DNA of 19,882 nt from Saprospiraceae bacterium UBA7328 (GTDB lineage: Bacteria; Bacteroidota; Bacteroidia; Chitinophagales; Saprospiraceae): the NCBI GenBank assembly GCA_002471345.1, contig DKPS01000168.1:1-19882 (forward strand). The letters are read 5' to 3'. The notes beneath the pieces are model-generated. The model saw only the letters and a list, made by a program, of their open reading frames with translations, ran no database searches and had not been told where the DNA came from. This document shows positions 1 to 7,258 of this stretch, piece after piece. Position 1 is the first letter of the stretch, and every line of letters starts with the position of its first letter. The translations under genes were made by a program, and so were the position numbers.

Positions 1-2213
1 TCCATTCCCGGCATCATCACATCACTGATGATAATATCCGGGATAACTTTTAGAGCTTTCTCTAATCCTATGTTGCCATCATGAGTAATCTCCAATATAT
101 ATGAATCCTCCAGAAGAGAAATAAGATAATTCACTATATCGAGATTGTCCTCTACTATGAGCAACACAGGCTGTTCTGCAGTCTTCTTTTTGATTTCATA
201 AGGTATAACAGAACTGACCGAGTTTTCAAATTGAAGACCTACTTGCTCTACGGTCCTAATTTCCATTACATTAGTAATAGGCAAACTTATTTTGAAAGCT
301 GTTCCTTCCCCTAGTTTGCTAGTCACTTTGAGTTCTCCTTTCATTAAATCCACTAACTCCTTTACCAAAGCAAGGCCGATTCCTGTACCTACAAACTTTC
401 TAGAGGGTCCTGATTCTATTTGATAAAATCGATCAAAAATAAATGGCAAATCAGTTTCAGAAATGCCATATCCCGTATCAGATACGGTGATGTGGGCAAC
501 ATGATTGTCCTCCTTTTTCTCCCCTTCAAGATGCAATGTCACTAACCCATCTTCAGGAGTAAACTTAATGGCATTTGACAATAAATTAGTGATGACTGTT
601 TGTATTTTGTCTTGGTCTAAATCCATGAGCACCTTCTCCTCACTGAAGTGAAAATTTAAACCAACTCCATTTTTTGTAGCCAGTGGTTGAATAGATTTTA
701 TAATGTGAGTAAGGACATCTAGTATATCATGTTGAGAGAGATTTACATGCATGTCCTTATTCTCTAATTTGGCTAAATCAAGCATTTGATTCACTAAGTT
801 GAGAAGATCAGAATTGTTTCTTTCTATGGTCTGAAATCCACTTTCTAACTGTGCAACATTATTGGTTTTAAGATAATCTCTTGATAACTCTGATACTCCT
901 TGAATTACTGTCAACGGAGTTCTGAATTCATGAGTGATGTTAGTGAGAAGTTTAGATTTATACTCATCCAGTTCTTTGAGTCTATGTGCTTCTTGTTCTT
1001 CATTTCTGAGTTCTTTAAATCTAAATCCAAGTCCTAAGGTGAAAAATAATATCTCCCCTACTATTCCTACTTCAGTCATCAACGTCCAGATACCTCTAGA
1101 ATTGATTATTGAATAAGCATTCATAGAAATAGCTAAGAACAATAGCAAAGTGCCCCCAATGATGAATAACCCTTTCTTCTCTTTTGTCATAAAAAGAGGA
1201 AACAAGAAAATTAGAATAAATAGATACTCAGTGACAAAAAATGTGGCCAGTATTTTATCAGCCAAAGGTTCATTAAACGTAGTGTAATATAAAATAGTTA
1301 GGCCTATAAAGAATATAATTTTAGTGTAGATAAAAAGCACAAAAGCCCGATCCCATCGAGGCATGAGTTGTTTTAGGTTCAAATAGTGTCTGATGAATTG
1401 GAAATAGCAGACATCCATGAGCAGCAGTCCAATATAATCTACGAACTGAACCAAATGAGCTCGATTATTAATAAAAGGCAGATCATCTGTAACACCAAAG
1501 TAATCCAGAGTGAAAATCATTGTTCCCAAAATGAAAAGGCCGTGATATAGAAAAGCGATGTAGCGTGTATTCCAATAGACAATAAGGTTTAGAAGAATCA
1601 TAGTCAAAGCAAATCCCAAAAAAGCCCAATCTCTTCGAGTATTTATTACAAAATCTAATGATTGATAGAAGTCATATTTACGAAGACTTACATCCACAGC
1701 TGGAGGATGATGGTCCTTTTTTGCATATCTAACATAAATGGTAATAGGTACTGAAGCATCAAACGAAATATTCACTCTTTGGGCTATATTACCAAAGGGC
1801 ATATCCTTCTTTGATGAGGGGTAATACAGACCACTTTTAATTTCTTGTTTAACCACACCATCTTCATCCAGAATATAAACTGTTGCAAAATCTGGCATCT
1901 CCAAAAACAACTTCCAGTTATCAAATTCATGGTGAAATGATGAGTCATTAACAATTTGGAATCTAAGCCAGTAGACAAATTCAGCATTGAGAGGAGATTC
2001 CTTGTCAAATTTTTCAAATTTAAAATCTAAGGGTTGATCCAAAATCCGATCTAAAGAAAAGGTGCCTTCTTGGTCTTCTATAATGTAGACGTGATCATTG
2101 AGATCATAGACTTCAAGAAGTTGTTCGAAAATGAAAGGATCAGGAGAAAAATTGTTTTGACTAAGAAGGTGTGAACTGAATAAGAGCAACATTACTATGA
2201 ATCGGTACTGCAT
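1..2213 (-). CDS. 7TMR-DISM hybrid histidine kinase, 3' end outside window
   Basis: Membrane sensor kinase with a receiver domain, cut by the left edge after about 737 residues. It starts at the ATG at 2213-2211; an in-frame TGA lies two codons upstream and an AAGGA-like site precedes it. Order seen: signal peptide (about 1-18), a periplasmic sensor region of the 7TMR-DISMED2 type (about 30-185), seven hydrophobic segments (about 190-405), then HisKA with NITHEFRTPLT, giving phospho-acceptor His428. The HATPase domain shows the N box NLLSNAIKF (about 545) and the G boxes DTGYGIS and GTGIGLALV. The receiver begins with LLIVED (acidic pair E688/D689) and has its probable phospho-acceptor Asp731 in SDVMMPGM. 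In this family an AraC-type HTH often follows the receiver; that part is not in the window. The ligand is unknown. It lies downstream of, and in the same direction as, the envelope genes from 2501, but a gap of 287 bases makes co-transcription uncertain. Confidence 0.93.
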   Translation of the reverse strand, partial: MQYRFIVMLLLFSSHLLSQNNFSPDPFIFEQLLEVYDLNDHVYIIEDQEGTFSLDRILDQPLDFKFEKFDKESPLNAEFVYWLRFQIVNDSSFHHEFDNWKLFLEMPDFATVYILDEDGVVKQEIKSGLYYPSSKKDMPFGNIAQRVNISFDASVPITIYVRYAKKDHHPPAVDVSLRKYDFYQSLDFVINTRRDWAFLGFALTMILLNLIVYWNTRYIAFLYHGLFILGTMIFTLDYFGVTDDLPFINNRAHLVQFVDYIGLLLMDVCYFQFIRHYLNLKQLMPRWDRAFVLFIYTKIIFFIGLTILYYTTFNEPLADKILATFFVTEYLFILIFLFPLFMTKEKKGLFIIGGTLLLFLAISMNAYSIINSRGIWTLMTEVGIVGEILFFTLGLGFRFKELRNEEQEAHRLKELDEYKSKLLTNITHEFRTPLTVIQGVSELSRDYLKTNNVAQLESGFQTIERNNSDLLNLVNQMLDLAKLENKDMHVNLSQHDILDVLTHIIKSIQPLATKNGVGLNFHFSEEKVLMDLDQDKIQTVITNLLSNAIKFTPEDGLVTLHLEGEKKEDNHVAHITVSDTGYGISETDLPFIFDRFYQIESGPSRKFVGTGIGLALVKELVDLMKGELKVTSKLGEGTAFKISLPITNVMEIRTVEQVGLQFENSVSSVIPYEIKKKTAEQPVLLIVEDNLDIVNYLISLLEDSYILEITHDGNIGLEKALKVIPDIIISDVMMPGM

Positions 2214-2500
2214 GATTCATTCCTTTTCGTTTGTTTCCTAGAATATTGGCATTTCCACTAAAAGGTAACATAATTATATTCATAAATGATTTTCAATAGT
2301 GACAATATTGATTTTGAAACTCTTGCTCAATACCAAACGAATACTCTGTCATCTTTCAAAACTGATTTATCTTAATCTCTTTGGTTATGCTTTTCCACTT
2401 GCACTCTCTGCTTCTCATAGTTTTTGTAACCTCCATTCATTGGACTTGAAGTTACAGTCGTGGCCACAAGAGCATAGAGTCTCAAATCTCTTCTCTCAAT
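2214..2500. other. intergenic gap with no convincing gene
   Basis: This gap lies between two minus-strand genes. It should hold the kinase promoter, but I see no clear TAnnTTTG box on that strand. It contains an inverted pair TGTAAC (2425-2430) and GTTACA (2451-2456). It also contains a short minus-strand frame (2474-2415) that reads as a Cys/His-bearing peptide and ends at a stop. A 77-codon plus-strand frame at 2299-2532 overlaps the end of the 2501 gene and has no support as a gene. Confidence 0.5.
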
Positions 2501-3025
2501 TTAAAATTTTAGCTGCAATCGCAATCCATTAGAAGCTATGATATTAAGCTTCAGAGGCTCTTTCGGAGGCATCTTAATCGACATTTCATTGTTAAAGATA
2601 TCTACAGCCTCCTGTTTATGTTCATCTGCCTTCCCATTTAGAAGTATCGAAATAATACCGGACGGAATGACCAATGCCAACGTAACAATGGGTATGAGAT
2701 CTTCATTAATTGAATTATCCAAACAATCAAATGACCCAGTACAATCTTTGTTTATGGCTAGGAGAATTAAACCTGTGCCAGCAATTGCTCCTGTCGTATA
2801 TGCCCATGCCTTAGATGCCTTCTTTTTTTGAAGAGCAATGTTATAATGTGCTTTGGCTTTACTGTTTTGGTTAAATATGGACCCCATTTCTGAATATTTG
2901 TACACTTTACTATCATAGGTCCATTTATTCTTTGCGATTTTTGCAATAGTTTGTGTACTTGCAGAAAATGCGCATAGGCTTAAGAATAAAGTGGTAACTA
3001 GTAATTTTGAATTTTTCATATTCAT
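2501..3025 (-). CDS. secreted two-helix protein, paralogue family copy A
   Basis: Unrecognised protein of 174 residues. It has a signal peptide (about 1-25), then a motif with WTYDSKVYKYSE (35-46) and NSKAKAHYNIALQ (54-66). A hydrophobic segment follows (about 75-92), then a loop with two cysteines (C95, C101), a second hydrophobic segment (about 110-130) and a charged tail with VDIFN. The last residues, LRLQLKF, form a strand-like end in Phe. It is closely related to the gene at 5906-6460 and more distantly to 5299-5817: all three share the Y-K-Y/F-x-E-M/L motif, the SK-x-x-x-Y approach to the first helix, V-x-x-F-N after the second helix and an L/M-x-F-type ending. It starts 61 bases after the solenoid lipoprotein gene. 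Met1 and Met3 are both possible starts. An inner-membrane or envelope location is inferred; function is unknown. Confidence 0.8.
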   Translation of the reverse strand: MNMKNSKLLVTTLFLSLCAFSASTQTIAKIAKNKWTYDSKVYKYSEMGSIFNQNSKAKAHYNIALQKKKASKAWAYTTGAIAGTGLILLAINKDCTGSFDCLDNSINEDLIPIVTLALVIPSGIISILLNGKADEHKQEAVDIFNNEMSIKMPPKEPLKLNIIASNGLRLQLKF

Positions 3026-3086
3026 GCCTTGAGTGAGTTTTAATAATATGGTATTAGAAAGGTTTGATGTTATTTATGTTTTGATT

Positions 3087-4472
3087 TTATTGACACATTG
3101 CCTCTATCTCCTCTCTTGAGTTGCATCCTAGGGCATTTCCTTCAATGGTAACTGGTCTCCCTTCGCTTTTTAAATATTCACATATACTTTTCACATTGCA
3201 CACGGCGAGATTATTAGAGCTAGTAATATGTAACTCAGTAATAGTAGATGGCTCGATGTTATCTAGGCCATTAAGGTTTTTAAGTGATGCATTGGTTTTT
3301 ACTTCTAGATTGCCCCCTAAAGACGTCACATTACGTAGGGCCGATACACTCTTGAGTGACAAATTTGATTCTATCCTAAGATAACCTCCATACAATCCAC
3401 TTCCAATGTTGGTCAAATTTTCAAGGCCCTCCAAGTTTTTGAGAAGACGATTAGATCGAATCCTAAGCCATCCTCCAATAGACATGACGTTCTTTAGTCC
3501 ATTTATATTAATCAAAGATTTGTTTTCATTAATCCGTATTCCTCCACTAACTGAACTAATACTTTCCATACCATTCAAGCTCACCAAACCTGAATTTTCA
3601 CTTATCGAAATACCTCCTTCTATAGTGGATACATTATTAATTCCATTTAAACTAAGAAGCCCGGTATTTTGAAAAACCTCAATACTTCCTATGGCTTTTA
3701 CATTCTGCAATCCATTAAGATTAACAAGAGATGGATTTCTCCTTATTGACAAATAATCTATATCAACTAATTTCTGTAACCCACTAAGATTAGCCAGTGA
3801 TTCATTGTTAATAACAGACAAAGATCCTAATGATGTAAGGTTTTTCATTCCAGTAAGATTAGTGAGAGCATCACAGCTTCTTATATAAAGACCTTGAGCA
3901 ATGGATATCAATCCTTGTAACCCTGATAAACTAGTCAGGGCTGGATTAGATTCAATGGAAAAAGAACCCAATGTTATTAATTTCGCCAATCCATTCAAAT
4001 TTATAAGGCTAGGATTATTGTTAATATCTAAAGAATTACCTATTCTTCTAAGATTAGTGAGGCCATCCATGTATTCTAAAAAGTCATTAGATCTGACTAA
4101 GACTGTTCCGGAGACTTCAGTGATGTTGTCCAATCCTTTCAAGTTTTTCAGTGCGGCACACCGCTCCATAATCAAATCTCCATTAATTTTTGTGAGTTGC
4201 CTTAACCCATCCAAATTTGTAATGAAACTTCCAACATCATCTCGACCAATAATCAGATTTCCGAATATCTGTGTACAATCAGAATGTTTTTTAGAAAACT
4301 TATCTATTTCCTTTTGAGATGATAATATGATACCAGTAGTACAGTCATTAGGTGGGTTAGTATTTTGGTCATTATTGTTGTCACCAAATTCAAACCCTTT
4401 GATACAAGATTGGCTTGTCATGATAAGTAAGAATGTAAAACATGTTAATCCTAATAATTTGATAGTTTTCAT
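3087..4472 (-). CDS. leucine-rich solenoid lipoprotein (receptor L-domain-like)
   Basis: Predicted surface lipoprotein of 461 residues. The leader ends in SQS-C23, a Bacteroidota-type lipobox. After a low-complexity linker rich in N and D (about 30-42) there are about 14 repeats of 23-24 residues (about 70-420). Their consensus is G-x-L-x-I-x-x-N-x-x-L-x-x-L-x-G-L-x-x-L-x-x-I, the pattern of receptor L-domain-like leucine-rich solenoids. The C-terminal cap carries four cysteines (C425, C431, C450, C460), a cap often seen on such repeats. There is no type IX secretion sorting domain, so anchoring should be by the lipid. Such solenoids usually bind protein or glycan ligands, so an adhesin or recognition role is plausible but inferred. 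It begins 23 bases after the stop of the 4496-5287 gene and is probably co-transcribed with it. Confidence 0.85.
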   Translation of the reverse strand: MKTIKLLGLTCFTFLLIMTSQSCIKGFEFGDNNNDQNTNPPNDCTTGIILSSQKEIDKFSKKHSDCTQIFGNLIIGRDDVGSFITNLDGLRQLTKINGDLIMERCAALKNLKGLDNITEVSGTVLVRSNDFLEYMDGLTNLRRIGNSLDINNNPSLINLNGLAKLITLGSFSIESNPALTSLSGLQGLISIAQGLYIRSCDALTNLTGMKNLTSLGSLSVINNESLANLSGLQKLVDIDYLSIRRNPSLVNLNGLQNVKAIGSIEVFQNTGLLSLNGINNVSTIEGGISISENSGLVSLNGMESISSVSGGIRINENKSLININGLKNVMSIGGWLRIRSNRLLKNLEGLENLTNIGSGLYGGYLRIESNLSLKSVSALRNVTSLGGNLEVKTNASLKNLNGLDNIEPSTITELHITSSNNLAVCNVKSICEYLKSEGRPVTIEGNALGCNSREEIEAMCQ

Positions 4473-4495
4473 TTCTATTTAATTTGGCTTCTTGA

Positions 4496-5287
4496 CTAAT
4501 ATTCAATCTCGATCTTTGTCATCCCACCAGGTGTGCATTCTACCTTTTTGGTAAAACTTTCTATTCCGTCTTCAGTCGTGACCTGATATTCTATTGTGAT
4601 CTCATTTTCCCAATATGTTTCACCTGATATCTGTTGATCAGTATGAATCCCTACGTATGCGTAGTCCTCAGTAGGATCAGCTCCTATTGGGTGGACATTA
4701 CCATTATCTATTGAAAATTCTATGATATCATCATGGGCTGGAGCCACATTAGTAAAGTGAAGATTGAAGTAAGTCCTAGGATAAATTTCAAGAGTTAATA
4801 CATGTGGAACCTCACGATTTAAAGAAATGTCTGCTCCAGTAATCCTAAAAAGCGATTCTAATTCGCCGCCGTCTACCCAAACGGAGTATTGCTGATATTT
4901 TTCTCTGTGTGCATTTTCAGCAAAACGGATTTTGTTCCCAGTAACATTCCTAAAAATAAAATTGCCTTTATCATCAGTTGTACTGTATTGCGAAGGTGGT
5001 GGATTAGAACAATCATTCAATCCAAAAAAGTCAATGCAATATGTGAATGTCTCCATTCTCATATCAGAAATTGGATTTCCGTCCGCTCTATTCAATAAAG
5101 TACCATTTACTTCTTTAACAAATGGCACTTCAACACATCTCCATCCATGAACAATATCTTCTTCACAATTATATCCGTCAGGACATCCCGTTTCGTCACA
5201 AGTCTCAAAATCCTTTCCACATGAAAGGATAATGAGCATTATCAGAGATAGAGAACTTAAGATCAATATTGCTTTAGAATATTTCAT
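4496..5287 (-). CDS. lipoprotein with EGF-like cysteine cluster and Ig-like domain
   Basis: Predicted lipoprotein of 263 residues. The leader ends in ILS-C23 and is followed by GKDFE, an acidic stretch resembling the surface-export signals reported for Bacteroidota lipoproteins. A short cysteine cluster follows (C30, C35, C41, C51, with CPDGYNC), EGF-like in spacing. Next comes a region like the carboxypeptidase regulatory-like fold: VNGTLLNRADGNPIS (about 60-74) and TDDKGNFIFRNV (about 104-115). The rest is predicted beta-rich and has no recognised domain. No catalytic motif is visible. The gene starts 11 bases after the 5299-5817 gene and ends 23 bases before the solenoid lipoprotein gene, so the three look like one transcription unit. 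A structural or binding role on the cell surface is inferred. Confidence 0.8.
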   Translation of the reverse strand: MKYSKAILILSSLSLIMLIILSCGKDFETCDETGCPDGYNCEEDIVHGWRCVEVPFVKEVNGTLLNRADGNPISDMRMETFTYCIDFFGLNDCSNPPPSQYSTTDDKGNFIFRNVTGNKIRFAENAHREKYQQYSVWVDGGELESLFRITGADISLNREVPHVLTLEIYPRTYFNLHFTNVAPAHDDIIEFSIDNGNVHPIGADPTEDYAYVGIHTDQQISGETYWENEITIEYQVTTEDGIESFTKKVECTPGGMTKIEIEY

Positions 5288-5298
5288 TTTTCTGAGTT

Positions 5299-5817
5299 TT
5301 AAAATTTCATCTGAATTCCTATTCCATTCTTCGCTATGACATTGAGCTCTACATTTCTTTTTTCAGGTATTAGATCCGACTGTTCTTGATTGAAAATAGA
5401 AACAGAGCGACGTTGATTCTTCTTTGCAGATGATAGAGCAATAAGTCCACTGGTTCCCATAATTGCCCCAAACAGACCACCTATAACCATCATTGCTAAT
5501 CCTGCACCTAAGGCTGGATCATTACTCAAGAAGCCAACTGAATTGCCAGCTATAACTATCCCGGTTACACCTACACCTAAAGATGCTAGTGAAATATAAC
5601 CTAGTGACTTACTTGTCTTGAACTGCTTTTTAGCTCTCAGAAAATGAGCATTCGCTTCCGAGCTTTTCACAAAAATGGAATCCATTTCCCCGTACTTAAA
5701 GGTTTCATTCATGTACTCATAATGATTAATCGTGATCTTTTCTATAATCTGTGATGAAAGGTGAGTACTGCCAAATAGTATGAAGAAGCTTATTATAAAA
5801 TATTTAATTACTCTCAT
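5299..5817 (-). CDS. secreted two-helix protein, paralogue family copy B (divergent)
   Basis: Protein of 172 residues with a signal peptide (about 1-22) and the layout of its neighbours at 2501 and 5906. It has an aromatic motif (YEYMNETFKYGEMDSIF), a hydrophilic stretch leading through TSKSLGY to a first hydrophobic segment (about 75-95), a second Gly-rich hydrophobic segment (about 105-130), then VSIFNQE and the ending GIGIQMKF. Overall identity to copies A and C is clearly lower than theirs to each other, and the loop cysteines are absent. The second segment is richer in Gly (MVIGGLFGAIMG), so packing may differ. It is probably first in a unit with the two lipoprotein genes (gaps of 11 and 23 bases). 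Function unknown. Confidence 0.78.
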   Translation of the reverse strand: MRVIKYFIISFFILFGSTHLSSQIIEKITINHYEYMNETFKYGEMDSIFVKSSEANAHFLRAKKQFKTSKSLGYISLASLGVGVTGIVIAGNSVGFLSNDPALGAGLAMMVIGGLFGAIMGTSGLIALSSAKKNQRRSVSIFNQEQSDLIPEKRNVELNVIAKNGIGIQMKF

Positions 5818-5905
5818 GGTTTTCTTTTGTTTTTATTTAATAAAGTTGGATAGGTATCTGAGTTTTATTGAAGAATTGTTAGAATATTATAAAGTAAGAT
5901 CCATC

Positions 5906-6460
5906 TCAAAACCTAAGTTGTAGACCTATTCTATCTGACACAACCAAGCTGAGTTGATTTGACTGCTTTTTAGGCTTTAGAGAACTGATATCTTCGTTAA
6001 AACTGTCAACTGACATTTTTTTATACTTATTGGATTTTCCATTTAATGTTAATGAGATTATCCCTGTTATCGGTGTTATTATTCCTAGCAGAAAGACAGG
6101 CACTATATTCTGAGTTCCAGAGTCAATAGCACATCCAATAGAGACGGAGAAAAAATCATTACTACGGCAAGACTGCGGTTCCTTGTTTAGAACTAAAGTG
6201 AGTACACCCAAGGCCGCACTCCCTCCAGCTGCATAACCCCATCCTTTTGACGCTTTTCCTTTTTGCAGGGCAATGTTATAGTATGTCTTTGCTTTACTGT
6301 TTTGGCCTAGTATTGATTCTAGTTCTGAATACTTGTACACTTTGCTATCATAGGTCCATCTATTGTCTTCAAACTTTCCAATAGTTTGTGCTTTCACATG
6401 GATAGAAGAAAGGCTTAATAACAAGCTTGTTATGAGTAAAACAGAGTGTAAACTTTTCAT
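5906..6460 (-). CDS. secreted two-helix protein, paralogue family copy C
   Basis: Protein of 184 residues and closest relative of copy A (2501-3025). It has a signal peptide ending near VKAQ (about 25), then RWTYDSKVYKYSE (34-46) and NSKAKTYYNIALQ (54-66). A first hydrophobic segment (about 75-92) is followed by a loop with two cysteines (C98, C110), a second hydrophobic segment (about 118-140), LNGKSNKYKK, VDSFNED, and the ending RIGLQLRF. The two loop cysteines match those of copy A in place, suggesting a periplasmic disulphide between the helices. It is followed by 88 bases before copy B and preceded by 152 bases with no visible promoter box. No enzymatic motif is present. Function unknown. 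Confidence 0.8.
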   Translation of the reverse strand: MKSLHSVLLITSLLLSLSSIHVKAQTIGKFEDNRWTYDSKVYKYSELESILGQNSKAKTYYNIALQKGKASKGWGYAAGGSAALGVLTLVLNKEPQSCRSNDFFSVSIGCAIDSGTQNIVPVFLLGIITPITGIISLTLNGKSNKYKKMSVDSFNEDISSLKPKKQSNQLSLVVSDRIGLQLRF

Positions 6461-6612
6461 TTTCGTACTGTTATCGATGATGATTTAATAATTGAAATGT
6501 CTTTACATATGGAGATATTGACCCGATCATATGTATCAGATAGAGGGTTATTTGTAACATTTGTTAGAAATATGGAGGGCAAACCAACATTTCACTAGCC
6601 TTCAGACATTAT

Positions 6613-7209
6613 TTACCTATTGAGTTTTAATGATTTCAGTTTTTCGAGATCCTGTTTGTATTTAGGAGACTTCTTGTTTAGTGAAATATGACCTCGAAAA
6701 GCACCTACAATTCCTCCAATAGTAGCTCCTGTTATTCAGAAACCAATTCCCCTATTTGTTGCCTTTTGTTCTGTAGTTAATGATCTTGGACAGAAAATAC
6801 AAAACCAGCCGCTATTCCTTGGAGGATCATCTCCACTTATATATCCTGATGCTACACCAATACTAGCACCAACTAATCCTCCTATCAATATACTTTTAAG
6901 AAACTTCCCTTTCTTTTTTATGCCAATCGACTTTATTTCGTCAAATCCATAAAATTCATACTGTTCTTCTTCTGGTTTATAATTTCTATTAAGAAAATAG
7001 ACACCTGTTTCATCCACTTTATGTATGTATGATTTTACTTTTTTCTTTTCAGCTTGGAGCTTAACCCAACTCTTATATTGTGGTTTTAGTGTTTGAGATT
7101 GAGAATACGTCCCATTATTGAATGCGAAAATGAATATGAAAGTTAAAAGAACAATTATCTCAAATTGAAAAGTAGGTTTTAAAATGCAAATACTTTTAAG
7201 TCTGCTCAT
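6613..7209 (-). pseudogene. glycine-zipper envelope protein interrupted by in-frame TGA
   Basis: A frame of 199 codons from the ATG at 7209 to a TAA at 6615-6613, interrupted at codon 158 by TGA (6738-6736). The intact part has a hydrophobic leader (about 17-36), a hydrophilic region with SWVKLQ and VDETGVYFLN, a basic IKKKGK segment, and a glycine-rich hydrophobic segment (GGLVGASIGVASG, about 110-122). The stop falls at the start of a second glycine-rich segment (GIGF-stop-ITGATIGGIVGAF). The frame then continues with a charged helix-like tail (KYKQDLEKLKSLKL). Proteins with two such glycine hairpins and a tail of this kind are common in Bacteroidota, so the full frame was probably the original gene. 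The truncated 157-residue product would lose the second segment. A genuine short protein or a sequence error is possible. No function is assigned. Confidence 0.65.
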
Positions 7210-7258
7210 TTTATTTGGTTTTGAATTTACTATGAGTCAAATTCTTTCTTCAAAATTT

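Noticed and set aside
2299..2532. 77-codon plus-strand open frame in the gap before the kinase
   Set aside because: It overlaps the end of paralogue A on the other strand, has no recognisable features and no ribosome binding site.
3300..4250. Periodic DNA of about 70 bases per unit that could suggest a tandem repeat or CRISPR-like array
   Set aside because: The period equals 23-24 codons of the leucine-rich solenoid and the DNA copies are divergent, with no identical repeats or spacers.
3121..4317. Plus-strand open frames opposite the solenoid lipoprotein gene
   Set aside because: They are reverse-strand shadows of the repeat; the minus-strand frame has a signal peptide and a regular protein repeat.
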